A stretch of 53,398 bases of DNA from Actinomycetes bacterium (GCA_024280015.1 JAJRQY010000040.1:1-53398), one strand, 5' to 3'; counted from the first letter of the stretch, positions 1-8,867 are shown. Translations and numbers: made by a program. Notes: generated by a model not told the origin, from the sequence alone.

Positions 1-4
1 GCTG

Positions 5-1084
5 ATGAAGGATCTGAGCAAAGACAAGACAAGAGCCAACCTGGGGATGTCCCCGAAGCCGTACCTGATAGGGACCCGACGCTTCTGGCATCGACTCGAC
101 AGCCCACGACTCCCAATCCAATCCGTCGAAGGCAAGATAAACCGAGTCCACTGGACTGGGATGGGCGACCATCCCAGCTTCGAGATCACGTCTGACTCGG
201 GGTCGGTACATTCCTTCAGCCGCTACGGCGACATCACGCGCTACTCCAAGAACCTACGGGCACGAGTCGAGTTAGTGGAGATGCCGTGGAAGTCAGGCGT
301 GACGCACATGCCATCAGACAGCAATCGCCTTGTGACTCGAGTCCTCCTTGAACCAACGCTAACTCGATCAGACCCACGCAGCCCCGGTCCCTACGGTCCG
401 ATACTGGCCCAGGAACACGAAGGATCACGCTCTGGATGGGGCCTCCGGTGTTTCGAGCACTGGCTCGAAATCGAACAAATCAAACACCGTGATATCGCCG
501 ACCTTCTCGAACACCTTTGGGCCTGGCTCGCTGTTTCTCAATCGACCTTCAACGACTGGTACGACCACCCCGCCAAGCTCGTCGATAATCGGCTTCACAA
601 TCAACTTCGGTCCGAGTTGACCCTCGACACCACCGTTGATGATCTCCTGGACCAGGCATTGCAAGATGCAACCGCTCTCGCCTACGACAATCTCTTCGCG
701 GGCTTTGATCACGACCGGAATGTCCAGCTTGTAGCAGCCCTCGGACACTTGTTAGAACCACACGGAATCGCTCTGCCAGATCCGCAGGTCTTTCGCATCC
801 CAGAAGCCACGCAACTCACTCACGAGTGGCGACCTATTCCTAGGGATGTCGTGGCTTCATGGCGATCCGTGCCGATCTCATGGCCGCAGTACTCCACTGT
901 CTCGATTACAACAACACGACATATCTCCGAGGGAGCCAACCTTGGCGACCTGGGAGCAGTCGTGGAGGTTTACCCAGATGCCTATGAGATCGAGATCGTG
1001 GACTCCTCAGGTAGGGGTGTGTTCCTCGGTGCTGTCGCACACGACGATGTTAGGTTTCATAGCTGCATGAAACCCAACACCTGA
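5..1084 (+). CDS. Hypothetical island cargo protein with C-terminal DUF4926-like domain
   Basis: Soluble 359-residue protein that I do not recognise over its full length. Three parts can be seen. Residues about 35-95 form a beta-rich segment. Residues about 140-265 are mostly alpha-helical and rich in Trp, His and Asp. Residues about 300-355 form a small beta domain with the pattern GDLGAVVEVY, then YEIEIVDSSGRG, which resembles DUF4926, a short domain often found in toxin-immunity and other accessory contexts. There is no signal peptide or membrane segment. The ATG lies four bases inside the window, so the true start may be upstream. It sits outside an excisionase and integrase pair, which suggests cargo of an integrated element. 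The family link is weak and a function cannot be given; immunity-like is a guess. Confidence 0.6.
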   Translation: MKDLSKDKTRANLGMSPKPYLIGTRRFWHRLDSPRLPIQSVEGKINRVHWTGMGDHPSFEITSDSGSVHSFSRYGDITRYSKNLRARVELVEMPWKSGVTHMPSDSNRLVTRVLLEPTLTRSDPRSPGPYGPILAQEHEGSRSGWGLRCFEHWLEIEQIKHRDIADLLEHLWAWLAVSQSTFNDWYDHPAKLVDNRLHNQLRSELTLDTTVDDLLDQALQDATALAYDNLFAGFDHDRNVQLVAALGHLLEPHGIALPDPQVFRIPEATQLTHEWRPIPRDVVASWRSVPISWPQYSTVSITTTRHISEGANLGDLGAVVEVYPDAYEIEIVDSSGRGVFLGAVAHDDVRFHSCMKPNT

Positions 1085-1360
1085 CGCTTTCCTCAAGTTG
1101 ATCATGGTCAAGCTAGGCAAGCAGCCAACTGGACCTAGGCAGCCTCGCACAGTAGACAGTCGATGAGTTGACGGGCACGACTGATCCAAACCCAACGACC
1201 GGAACCCAATTCCCCAGCTCCACCGGACCAAAGAAATTCTGGGAGACTCCCGAGGTTTCGGTTCCGTCAGAGCGCTTGGTCAGGTGACACCCGAGTTACA
1301 ACGCCAAATCGGCCAGGGGATAACCAGGTCCCAAGCGACAAACCACGAGGTTTCCGAGCA

Positions 1361-1588
1361 ATGACTAACCACACCGACAACGTCCGCCAAATGGCGACCC
1401 AATCACGACTGCTGGACATCGCCGGAGCAGCCGAGGTATTGAACGTGACCCCACGGTTCATCCGGCGACTCATCGCCGAACGCCGGGTCCCCTTTCTCAA
1501 GATCGGGAAGTTCATTCGATTCAACCCCGACGAACTCACTGACTGGATCAACGACCAACGAGTCGACCCCCACCGCCAGGCCAGCTAG
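1361..1588 (+). CDS. Excisionase-family helix-turn-helix DNA-binding protein
   Basis: A 75-residue protein of the excisionase/MerR-like HTH_17 type. The core runs from LLDIAGAAEVLNVTPRFIRR through LIAERRVPFLKIGKFIRF to a closing PDELTDWI helix, the usual layout for proteins that bind attachment sites and steer an integrase toward excision, or act as small repressors. The annotated ATG has GAGG about 11 bases upstream; a second in-frame ATG at 1391 starts just before the conserved core and is possible. It is convergent with the integrase and their stop codons overlap in CTAG (1585-1588). The preceding 276-base gap (1085-1360) holds no gene, only two copies of CGAGGTTTC (1251-1259 and 1346-1354). 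Confidence 0.8.
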   Translation: MTNHTDNVRQMATQSRLLDIAGAAEVLNVTPRFIRRLIAERRVPFLKIGKFIRFNPDELTDWINDQRVDPHRQAS

Positions 1589-2667
1589 TCCTCCAACACG
1601 GCACCAAGCTTCGCAGCCAACTCAACATCGGCAGCCCGCACCGCATGGGAGTACACCCGCAGCGTCATCGACGGGTCCGAATGGCCAAGACGATTGGCCA
1701 CGGTCCGCACATCGGCACCGCCAGCAATGGCATTGGTCGCCGACCAATGCCGCAGATCATGCAAGCGCCACTTCTCATCGATGCCAGCCGCCTTGCGAAC
1801 ACGACGCCACCACCACCCAATCCGATCCGGATTCGGTGCATCATCATCTGGACTGAACATCCACACTGTCAGCGGCGCCCACGCCTCAGCCATCACTCTC
1901 ACAACCTCCAACGTCGGCGCAGACAACGTCACCGCCCGCCGGTTCCCCGTCTTGGTGGCACCAACTGTCTTACGACGCACCCCTGAAATATCAGCCGCGA
2001 CAGTCACCTGACGGTCGATAACCAACCGGTCATCCACCAGGCTCTCCCACCTCAACGCCGCCAGCTCAGCCCGTCGGGCCCCAGTCTCAGCTGCTAGCCG
2101 CAACGCCAGATAGGCGAATTCGTCCACCTCCGACGCCGCATCCAACACCGCTCGGACATCCTCATCGGTCATCGCCGAACGCTGGATCCTGTTCGCCTGC
2201 CTCACCGGGGCATTCGACGCCGGATTGGTGGCAATCCACTCCCACCGAACCGCCTGCTGCAACGCCGTCCGCAAGGTGCTGTGCCGATTCCGAATCGCAG
2301 ACTCACCCACCCCTTGACGCCGACAGCGGGCCGCCCATCGATCAATGTCAGCAACACCAAGCGATGCCACTGTCTGGTTTGCGATCTGATCTTCCTTGAT
2401 CTTGCTCGACCGATTCGTATAGGCCTGAACCGTGTGGGGCGCCCAGCCGTGAGATTTCACCTCAATCCACTCATCCAGCAGATCCGATACTCGACGGCCG
2501 CCGCCATGGCCGGTCGCCTTCACTTCAAGCCGAGCCGCCTCACGTTGGGCATCTCGCTTGGACCCATGCACCGTCCGGGAGACCTGTTTGGGGTTTCCGG
2601 CGTTGTCGTAGCCAATGAAAGACCGAACCTCCCAGACCCCTCGCCGTCGTTGTCGAATCGTCGCCAT
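1585..2667 (-). CDS. int: Tyrosine recombinase / phage-type integrase
   Basis: Site-specific recombinase that would integrate and excise the element at the left edge. The N-terminal part has the arm-binding (AP2-like) pattern with IRQRRRGVWEVRSF, then a SAM-like core-binding domain, then the catalytic domain. Visible catalytic residues are Arg in ETGARRAELAALRW, Lys in TKTGNRR, His-x-x-Arg in HDLRH, His in LGHSDPSMTLRVYSH and the nucleophile Tyr in the same segment. The set is complete, so the enzyme is probably active. I chose the ATG at 2667 (MATIRQ) over a TTG at 2697; it gives 360 residues, normal for the family. The gene abuts the chromosomal acyl-CoA dehydrogenase, so the element end is probably within about 2.67-2.80 kb. 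No tRNA gene is there to serve as attachment site. Confidence 0.93.
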   Translation of the reverse strand: MATIRQRRRGVWEVRSFIGYDNAGNPKQVSRTVHGSKRDAQREAARLEVKATGHGGGRRVSDLLDEWIEVKSHGWAPHTVQAYTNRSSKIKEDQIANQTVASLGVADIDRWAARCRRQGVGESAIRNRHSTLRTALQQAVRWEWIATNPASNAPVRQANRIQRSAMTDEDVRAVLDAASEVDEFAYLALRLAAETGARRAELAALRWESLVDDRLVIDRQVTVAADISGVRRKTVGATKTGNRRAVTLSAPTLEVVRVMAEAWAPLTVWMFSPDDDAPNPDRIGWWWRRVRKAAGIDEKWRLHDLRHWSATNAIAGGADVRTVANRLGHSDPSMTLRVYSHAVRAADVELAAKLGAVLED

Positions 2668-2699
2668 GGGCGAAACAGTAGACCATCCTTCTTGCAAAT

Positions 2700-2721
2700 A
2701 CTAGGGATGCGACTAGGGATG
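2700..2721. repeat. 10-bp direct repeat upstream of integrase
   Basis: ACTAGGGATG occurs twice, at 2700-2709 and 2712-2721, with centres 12 bases apart. It lies about 30 bases upstream of the integrase start, where a promoter, operator or integrase arm-binding site would be expected. On the minus strand a TAGTAT hexamer (2706-2701) could be a -10 box, but no good -35 is seen. Function is inferred from position only. Confidence 0.45.
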
Positions 2722-2801
2722 GTCTCGAAATGATCGATTCGACGGCGACTGAGCCTCGGCTCGAACGGTGGCTCGAGTAATGACATATACCCTGGTCAGA
2801 G

Positions 2802-4016
2802 CTACTCTATGCGCAATCCGGAAATGGCCCGAGCGATCACCAATTGCTGGATTTGCTCGGTGCCTTCGAAGATGTCGAAGATCTTGGCGTCGCGATGCCA
2901 GCGTTCGACCGGGTACTCGCGGGTGTAGCCGTAGCCTCCAAGAATCTGGATCGCCCGCTCGGTCGAATGCACCGCCACCCGGCCAGCCTTCAGCTTGGCC
3001 ATCGAACCCTCTGCGTACTTGAAGCCCTTCTGCTTACCCAACCAAGCCGCCCGCCACACCATCAGGCGCGCCGCATCAATCTCGGTGGCCATGTCAGCCA
3101 GCATGAACGAAATACTCTGGTTCATGATGATCGGCCGACCAAAGGCTTCCCGCTCCTTGGCGTACTCCAATGCATACTCATAGGCCGCTCGGGCAACACC
3201 AATTGCTTGGGCCCCGACAGCTGGACGAGTGGCCTCAAAGGTCTGCATCGCCGCCTGGCTATTGCCTTTCTTGCCCTCACGCACTCGAGCCAAACGCTCG
3301 TCAAGCTTCTCCTTGCCACCCAAGAGACAACTACCGGGAATCCGGCAATCATCCAGCACCACCTCAGCGGTGTGTGACGCCTTGATGCCGTGCTTCTTGT
3401 ACTTCTGACCCATGCTCAAGCCTGGATTGTTTGGCGGAACAATGAAGCTGGCATGCCCCTTTGATTTGAGTTCCGGATCAACAACCGCAACCACCACATG
3501 GATGTCGGCAATGCCACCATTGGTGATCCACGCCTTGGTTCCGTTCAGAACCCACTCGTCATTGGCCTCGTCATAGACCGCCCGGGTCCTATAGGCGGCA
3601 ACGTCGGATCCTGCATCGGGTTCGGAAGCAACGAAGGCACCCAGCGCCAGCTTCTCCGGTGATCCGTAACACTGGGGCACCCACTCCATGACCTGCTCAC
3701 TGGTTCCCGACGCAGCAATGCCCGCTGCTGCCAACCCAGAACCCATGACACACATGCCAAGACCGGCATCGCCCCAGAACAACTCCTCCAGCGAGACCAT
3801 CATGGATATGCCGGTCGGATCATTCATCATCATCTCGGCCATGAACTCCCAGCCGTACAGACCAATGTCGGCCGCCTCTTGCAGGAACGGCCAAGGGAAT
3901 TCTTCCTTGTCGTCCCACTCCTCGGCGATTGGCCGCATCTTCTCAAGGGCGAATCCGTTGATCCACTTTTTCAACTGGATCTGGTCTTCATTGAGCTTGA
4001 GTGAGAACTCTGTCAT
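2802..4016 (-). CDS. Acyl-CoA dehydrogenase
   Basis: FAD enzyme of 404 residues that makes the alpha-beta double bond in an acyl-CoA, feeding electrons to ETF. Domain order is the usual N-terminal helical part, a middle beta domain with the FAD/substrate motif FVASEPDAGSD and WITNGG, and a C-terminal four-helix bundle ending in ILGGYGYTREYPVERWHRDA and FEGTEQIQ. The glutamate in that last motif (E384) matches the catalytic base of the MCAD group. The start was set at ATG 4016 because CTCGGGAG lies about 6 bases upstream, removing a 22-residue artefactual extension. It is a lone gene between the integrase and the thiamine operon, so the substrate chain length cannot be told. Confidence 0.93.
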   Translation of the reverse strand: MTEFSLKLNEDQIQLKKWINGFALEKMRPIAEEWDDKEEFPWPFLQEAADIGLYGWEFMAEMMMNDPTGISMMVSLEELFWGDAGLGMCVMGSGLAAAGIAASGTSEQVMEWVPQCYGSPEKLALGAFVASEPDAGSDVAAYRTRAVYDEANDEWVLNGTKAWITNGGIADIHVVVAVVDPELKSKGHASFIVPPNNPGLSMGQKYKKHGIKASHTAEVVLDDCRIPGSCLLGGKEKLDERLARVREGKKGNSQAAMQTFEATRPAVGAQAIGVARAAYEYALEYAKEREAFGRPIIMNQSISFMLADMATEIDAARLMVWRAAWLGKQKGFKYAEGSMAKLKAGRVAVHSTERAIQILGGYGYTREYPVERWHRDAKIFDIFEGTEQIQQLVIARAISGLRIE

Positions 4017-4182
4017 TTGTGTCTCCCGAGGCCGGATTCCGGCAATGGATTCCAAGCCGCTTGATCTATGTGAGGTGCCCAAGAAGCGAGGTTACCCACT
4101 GGTAACTTAACCGTATCGGGATGAAGCTCAACCTACAAGAGGCGTTCGACTTATTCGGGACAATCACCAAGACAGTCAAGCG

Positions 4183-4198
4183 ACCCGAACTTTCGGGT
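4183..4198 (-). terminator. Weak hairpin downstream of plsC-like gene
   Basis: A perfect inverted repeat, ACCCGA (4183-4188), loop AACT-like, TCGGGT (4193-4198), lies 15 bases past the plsC stop, where the thiamine operon would end. No U-tract follows on the minus strand, so it is at best a weak or Rho-assisted terminator. Confidence 0.35.
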
Positions 4199-4212
4199 GC
4201 CACCAGCCGCAC

Positions 4213-4869
4213 TTACTCCATGGTCGACAGCAGGTCAGCCAACGCCTTCATGACGAGGTCGCCATTGGCCTGGTGATCCTGGCCCTCGAAGTCAATCGGC
4301 TCACCCAAGCGCAACGTCACCTTCGGCCGCGGCCACTGCAACTTCGGTTTGGAGCCACGGGGCCAGACATTCTCGGTTCCGGCAAAAGCCACGGGCACAA
4401 CCACCGCTCCCGAAGCGCAAGCGATCCGGGAAACCCCTGGCCTTGCTGGACCGACCCCATTGACCCGCTCCTCAGGCTTCACCAACCGCCCCTCAGGCAT
4501 CAGGCAAACCAGCTCACCAGCATTCAGCGCCTCGATCGCCGTCTCTTCCGATTCGGCTCTCAGTTCCCTCGATGCGGGAATGCAACCAAGCCCTTTGAAA
4601 AAGGCGGCGCCCGCGCCCTTCTCCATGAGATCGGCACGAATCAGGATCCGGCATGACAAGCCGAACTTGGTGAAGATCGCCATCGAAGGCAGCAGATCAA
4701 ACAGGCTGCGGTGATTGCCAGCAAACACAATTGGACGATTGGTTGGCAGGGTCAGCTTCTCGGGAAGATCCAATTCACAACCGATCTTGGCCAACTGGGT
4801 AAAGGCCCGGCCCACTCGAATGAAGTTCTGGTGTTGTTGGATCGGCTGCACCACTGCACGATAGGGCAC
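4213..4869 (-). CDS. 1-acyl-sn-glycerol-3-phosphate acyltransferase family protein
   Basis: PlsC-family acyltransferase of 218 residues, expected to transfer an acyl chain to lysophosphatidate or a related acceptor at the cytoplasmic membrane face. Block I is NHRSLFD (H53 and D58, the HX4D catalytic pair), block III is MPEGRLV (residues 124-130; the usual form is FPEGTRS), and block IV is the VVVPVAFAG strand. There is no obvious N-terminal membrane helix. The start is GTG, five bases past the thiQ stop, with no clear ribosome site of its own, so translation is probably coupled to thiQ. Why a lipid acyltransferase follows thiamine transport genes is unclear; it may just read through from them. 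Confidence 0.88.
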   Translation of the reverse strand: MPYRAVVQPIQQHQNFIRVGRAFTQLAKIGCELDLPEKLTLPTNRPIVFAGNHRSLFDLLPSMAIFTKFGLSCRILIRADLMEKGAGAAFFKGLGCIPASRELRAESEETAIEALNAGELVCLMPEGRLVKPEERVNGVGPARPGVSRIACASGAVVVPVAFAGTENVWPRGSKPKLQWPRPKVTLRLGEPIDFEGQDHQANGDLVMKALADLLSTME

Positions 4870-4873
4870 CAGA

Positions 4874-5947
4874 TCAGAAGGCCACCACTTGTCGATGGTC
4901 TACCTTGACCAGCAAGCGGGAACCGACCTGTGGCTCATCGACCATGTCCAGCACAACAGTGACTGGTCCGACATTCATCTGGCAAAGCGTCGACCCTTCC
5001 GAGCTGGCCGTCACCCGGAAGCGACCTTCAATGAACCGAACCTGTTGCACAATCACCAGGCGGTCAAGGTCTGCCGCGGACAAATTCGAGCCGCGCTCTC
5101 CATCAGCGGGGCGAGCGCTGATGGCGGATATTGGAACCAGGAGTGCGGAGTCATCAATTCCTTTGCTGCCGTCTGCCTGGTTAACACCTGCCTCGCTACC
5201 AACGGGTTGACCACCAATGGCCCAAACATTGGGATGACCGAGGAAGCGAGCAACAAACACCGATGCCGGACGTTGCCACAACTCAGCAGGCCGCCCGACC
5301 TGCTGAACCTCGCCGTCTCGCAGGACAACCACTCGGTCGGCCAAAGCAAACGCCTCACCCTGGTCATGGGTAACGTGCAGCGCCGTCACCTCAAGCTCGG
5401 CGAACATCGAACGAAGCTCGACCACCAGTTGCTGACGAAGGAGCTGATCCAGCGAGCCAAGAGGTTCGTCCAGCATCAACAATCCCGGCCGAGGCGCCAA
5501 CGCCCGAGCAAGAGCAACCCGCTGAGCCTCTCCCCCCGACAGCGCATCGATGCCACGCCCACCTAACTCCTCCAACCCAACCAGCTGCAAAAGCTCCGCC
5601 ACTCGTGCCGTCCGCCCAGCCTTGTCCTGGTTCTTCTTGTGCATCCGCAGCCCAAAGCCGACATTGTCAGCAACACTGAGATGAGGAAACAGGGCGTGAT
5701 CTTGAAACATCAAGCCAAGGTCACGCTCGTGGGTCGCAACGCCGGCCAAATCCCGACCCCCCAGCGCCACCGAGCCCGAAGCAAGCGGTTCAAGTCCGGC
5801 AATCGCACGCAGCAGGCTGCTCTTGCCGCACCCACTGGGACCAATCACCGCAACTATTTCCCCCGAAGCCACTTCCAAGTCCACACCACGAAGTGCCACC
5901 GTTTCGCCGTAGCGAACCGACAGGTCTCTAATCACCAGTCCACTCAC
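4874..5947 (-). CDS. thiQ: Thiamine ABC transporter, ATP-binding protein
   Basis: ATPase subunit that would power thiamine/TPP uptake with ThiP and ThiB. Walker A is GPSGCGKS (36-43), Q-loop FQDHALF (Q82), signature LSGGEAQR (136-143), Walker B LLMLDEP (D160, E161) and switch His H194. At 357 residues it is longer than E. coli ThiQ (about 232) because of a C-terminal extension from about residue 240, which looks like a TOBE/OB-type regulatory domain as in Fbp- and Pot-type ATPases. The start is GTG and overlaps the thiP stop by four bases (GTGA, 5944-5947). By sequence alone the subunit could serve another substrate; the thiamine call rests on ThiB and the riboswitch. Confidence 0.88.
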   Translation of the reverse strand: MSGLVIRDLSVRYGETVALRGVDLEVASGEIVAVIGPSGCGKSSLLRAIAGLEPLASGSVALGGRDLAGVATHERDLGLMFQDHALFPHLSVADNVGFGLRMHKKNQDKAGRTARVAELLQLVGLEELGGRGIDALSGGEAQRVALARALAPRPGLLMLDEPLGSLDQLLRQQLVVELRSMFAELEVTALHVTHDQGEAFALADRVVVLRDGEVQQVGRPAELWQRPASVFVARFLGHPNVWAIGGQPVGSEAGVNQADGSKGIDDSALLVPISAISARPADGERGSNLSAADLDRLVIVQQVRFIEGRFRVTASSEGSTLCQMNVGPVTVVLDMVDEPQVGSRLLVKVDHRQVVAF

Positions 5948-7599
5948 AGGATTTGCACCCCTTCGCCCCGCTGTCGCTCCAACACCGCAGCAATGATCGC
6001 CACCATCAGTCCAACAATCACGCTCAAGGCAATAGCTTGGCCTCGTATCAGCTCACCCGGCTGGGACAATAGGCGAAAGATTGCCAAAGGCGCGGTGAAG
6101 GAGCTTTTGCCTCGGGAGACAAACGATGTCGCCCCGAACTCACCCATGCTGATGGCTGCCGCGAACCCAGCACCGGTCATCAGCGGCTTGCGCACCAGTG
6201 GCCACACAACAACGAATCTGACCCGCGAGGGTGATGCCCCCAAGGTGGCCGCAACCTGGCGAAGCCGGTCATCGATCGACCGCATGGCCGGAACTACCGA
6301 GGCCAACACGAACGGCAAGCCCATCACCGCATGGGCCAGTGGTACCAGCCAGATCGAACGGCGGAAGTCGAACACGGTGAATGCCAACAGATATCCCAGC
6401 CCCAACGTGACCGCCGAGATCCCGAGAGGAACCAGCGAGGCAGCCTCCACCATGCGACCCATGCGACCTCCACGAACAATGCCAAAGGCCGCCACCAAGC
6501 CGACCAGAGAGGCGACCACAGCCGCCATGAACGCAAACTTGAGTGACGTCCACAAGGCCAGTATTGACGTGGTTGGCAGGAGGCTGACTGGATCAGCCAG
6601 GTTGGTGTAGTTACTCAGTCCGTACCCATCACCAACCTGCAGCGAACGCTGGATGAGCGAACCAAGGGGCAAGCCGATGACGACAATAACCAGGATCAGA
6701 ATCAGGCTGAGATGAAGCCGCCGCACCGCCGTATCCACCGACACCGGATTGGGTTTGGATCGTGCCGTCGTTGCCTTGGCGTAGGACCGTTGGAACCGGG
6801 CCGAAGCGGTAGCCAAGCCGATGACAATCACCAGTTGGATCAAAGCCAGCAAGGCAGCAACATCTAACTCACCCCGAGAAATTGCGTAGCGATAAATCTC
6901 GGTCTCAACCGTCGCTCGCCTGGGCCCACCAAGAATCAGAATCACGCCAAAGCTGGTGAAGGAGAATAAGAACACCAGGAGTGATGCCCCCAGAATGACT
7001 GGCGCCAAACGAGGAAGGGTGACCCGCACAAAGGCGGCTATTGGTTTTGCTCCGAGTACACGAGCTGCTTCTTCTAGCGAGCTATCCATGCCCTGCCAGA
7101 AACCTCCGACCACCCGGATAATGACGGCAACGTTGAAGAAGACGTGGGCCCCCAAGATGGCAAGAAGCGAACGCTGCCCGTCGAGTTGCCCGAATGAGCT
7201 ACCAACCTGGCCAATGAGTGAGTTGAAAGCAGCGGCTACCACCACGGTCGGCAACACGAAAGGGACCACGGCGATGGAACGAATGACGGATCGGCCACCG
7301 AATCGGTAGCGGGCCAACGCATGGGCGATCGGCAATCCCACCAGCAGGGTAAGAGCCGTTGAGACCAGGGCCTGCCAGAAAGTGAACCAGACAATCCCCC
7401 GGGTCGACGACCGTGTCAGCACTTCGACCACGCGATCAAGGTCAACACCAACAAGACTTCGCTCCAAGACAGCAACAAGCGGCCAGACAACGAACACACC
7501 AAGGAAGACCAACGGCACCAGAATCGGCAAGTTCCGGAAGGTGGAGGTCAGCCGGGCGGCCACTAGCGGAGCACGATCTCGGTCCATTCCTCTGTCCAT
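5944..7599 (-). CDS. thiP: Thiamine ABC transporter, fused two-domain permease
   Basis: Integral membrane protein of 551 residues made of two homologous permease halves, as in ThiP and FbpB. Each half carries an EAA-type coupling loop: SLEEAARVLGAKPIAAF (about 175-190) and LRQVAATLGASPSRVRF (446-462). About twelve hydrophobic segments are visible. The start is uncertain: ATGs at 7599 and 7587 lie inside the thiB 3' end, and an in-frame GTG at 7563 overlaps the thiB stop as TAGTG. All keep the first membrane helix. The 3' end overlaps thiQ by four bases. Partners are ThiB outside and ThiQ inside. Confidence 0.9.
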   Translation of the reverse strand: MDRGMDRDRAPLVAARLTSTFRNLPILVPLVFLGVFVVWPLVAVLERSLVGVDLDRVVEVLTRSSTRGIVWFTFWQALVSTALTLLVGLPIAHALARYRFGGRSVIRSIAVVPFVLPTVVVAAAFNSLIGQVGSSFGQLDGQRSLLAILGAHVFFNVAVIIRVVGGFWQGMDSSLEEAARVLGAKPIAAFVRVTLPRLAPVILGASLLVFLFSFTSFGVILILGGPRRATVETEIYRYAISRGELDVAALLALIQLVIVIGLATASARFQRSYAKATTARSKPNPVSVDTAVRRLHLSLILILVIVVIGLPLGSLIQRSLQVGDGYGLSNYTNLADPVSLLPTTSILALWTSLKFAFMAAVVASLVGLVAAFGIVRGGRMGRMVEAASLVPLGISAVTLGLGYLLAFTVFDFRRSIWLVPLAHAVMGLPFVLASVVPAMRSIDDRLRQVAATLGASPSRVRFVVVWPLVRKPLMTGAGFAAAISMGEFGATSFVSRGKSSFTAPLAIFRLLSQPGELIRGQAIALSVIVGLMVAIIAAVLERQRGEGVQIL

Positions 7600-8708
7600 C
7601 GACCGCGGTTCGCTTCGATTTCCATCGGATCAAGAATCAGTGGATTGTCGACCTTGATCGCATGGTCAACAAAGACCTGAGGTAGTTCGGTGTTCTCGTT
7701 GGCCGGGAAGACAAACATGTTGAGCGGGATGTCAGCCTGGAAGATGTCATCCAGCATGAAGTCGATCAGTTGCTCAGCTTCGAAGGGGTGCTCGGTACCT
7801 CGGAGAATCCCGGCAAATTCGATCTGCCGGAAACAACCATCGGTAAGGACACCGGTTGGCGGGGAATCAACTGGCGGATCAGCAAACAAAACCTCGGCCG
7901 CCGGGCTGGTGGCATAGGAGGTAACGATGGTCTTGTCTCCTCCGCCTTGCACGAATTCTCCGTAGTACGCCTCATTCCAACCCGAAGTTACGGTGAGGCC
8001 TCCATCGGTCAGCTTCTGCCAATAGTCCTGCCAGCCGTCCTCGCTACTCTCCCCGCTTTCGCCGAAGGCGGCAATGGTGGCCAACAAGAAGGCGAAGCCG
8101 GGTGAGGACGTCTCTGGGTTCATGGTCACGAACCGCGAGGCGAAGGCTTCGGTAGCGAGATCATCCAGCGATTCCGGCGCTGGGTTGTCATCAAGGATGT
8201 AGTTGACGCAGACGTCGCCGTAGTCAATGGGCAGGGCCCGCCATTCCTGATCCAGTTCTAGCTCATCAGGAATAGAAGCCAGGAACTCCGAGCGGTAGAC
8301 CTCGAACACGTCGGCATCGAGGGCCCGCTGCAAGAAGGTGTTGTCCACGCCAAAGAGCACGTCTCCCTCTGGTTGGCCAGAGGTGAGGACCGCTCGGGCT
8401 ACCAGTTCGCCGGCGTCGCCAGCGCTGACCACGTCGACCTTGATGCCGGTCTCGGCGGTGAATTGTTCGAAAATCCCCTCGCTCACCGCGAAGGAATCAT
8501 GAGTCACGAGTGTGATGGTGACCGCCTCTCCAGACTCGGTCTCCCCGGATGGGCTGGCCGCGGATGGGCTGGCCCCGGATGTGTTGTCCTCTGATGTGAT
8601 GTCGCCAGCCTCAGCTTCTTGCTCAGTCCCAGTGAGATCTTGCGCATCATCACTTGCGCAGGCCCCCAACAACAGCATTGCTGCGAAACCAATCGCCTTG
8701 AGTTTCAT
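7563..8708 (-). CDS. thiB: Thiamine ABC transporter, substrate-binding lipoprotein
   Basis: Exported binding protein of the TbpA/ThiB type that would deliver thiamine to ThiP-ThiQ. The signal peptide ends in a lipobox LLGAC, so Cys17 is probably lipidated, as expected in a Gram-positive. A low-complexity acidic linker (about 20-60) tethers the binding domain. Family features include VTHDSF at the start of the fold, the YGDVCVNY segment and TSYATSPAAEV. Start ATG 8708 was chosen because GGGAG sits seven bases upstream and the signal peptide follows directly. That ribosome site lies at the 3' edge of the TPP riboswitch, which suggests control of translation initiation. Confidence 0.93.
   Translation of the reverse strand: MKLKAIGFAAMLLLGACASDDAQDLTGTEQEAEAGDITSEDNTSGASPSAASPSGETESGEAVTITLVTHDSFAVSEGIFEQFTAETGIKVDVVSAGDAGELVARAVLTSGQPEGDVLFGVDNTFLQRALDADVFEVYRSEFLASIPDELELDQEWRALPIDYGDVCVNYILDDNPAPESLDDLATEAFASRFVTMNPETSSPGFAFLLATIAAFGESGESSEDGWQDYWQKLTDGGLTVTSGWNEAYYGEFVQGGGDKTIVTSYATSPAAEVLFADPPVDSPPTGVLTDGCFRQIEFAGILRGTEHPFEAEQLIDFMLDDIFQADIPLNMFVFPANENTELPQVFVDHAIKVDNPLILDPMEIEANRGRWTEEWTEIVLR
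8546..8581. repeat. 15-bp in-frame tandem repeat in thiB linker
   Basis: CGGATGGGCTGGCC plus one variable base occurs at 8546-8560 and 8561-8575, with a third partial copy. It encodes the ASPSAASPSG part of the ThiB linker. Confidence 0.75.
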
Positions 8709-8712
8709 CTTC

Positions 8713-8803
8713 GCTCTCCCTCTCGCTGGAATTACCCAGATCAGGTTCACGGGTCGACAGCAGGAAAGCTGTCCTCTCAGCCCAATTCCTTGAGCTCCCC
8801 GGT
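8713..8803 (-). promoter_or_regulatory. TPP (thiamine pyrophosphate) riboswitch
   Basis: On the minus strand the leader of thiB carries the THI-element core in order: GGGGAGC, a P2 stem (AGCUC with GGGCU), GGCTGAGAGG, a P3 hairpin with arms GACAGC and GCTGTC, then GACCCGTGAACCTGATC, TGGGTAATTCCAGCGAGAG and AGGGAGAG. The CUGAGA and ACCUGAUC...CCAGCG blocks are the conserved TPP-binding parts. The 3' edge overlaps the thiB Shine-Dalgarno (GGGAG), so ligand binding probably hides the ribosome site. I see no U-tract terminator between the aptamer and the ATG, which also favours translational control. It independently supports the thiamine assignment of the operon. Confidence 0.96.
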
Positions 8804-8867
8804 CATGTGTATTTGTTGGTCTCAACTGTAGCGCACACTCAGGTCAGCCCAGACCCCGTTGCCTGAT

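Noticed and set aside
2668-2801. tRNA-derived attachment site next to the integrase
   Set aside because: No tRNA-like sequence is present; only the 10-bp direct repeats.
2844-3377. Long open frames antisense to acyl-CoA dehydrogenase and to most other genes
   Set aside because: They lack recognisable domains and ribosome sites; high-GC codon use leaves open frames opposite real genes.
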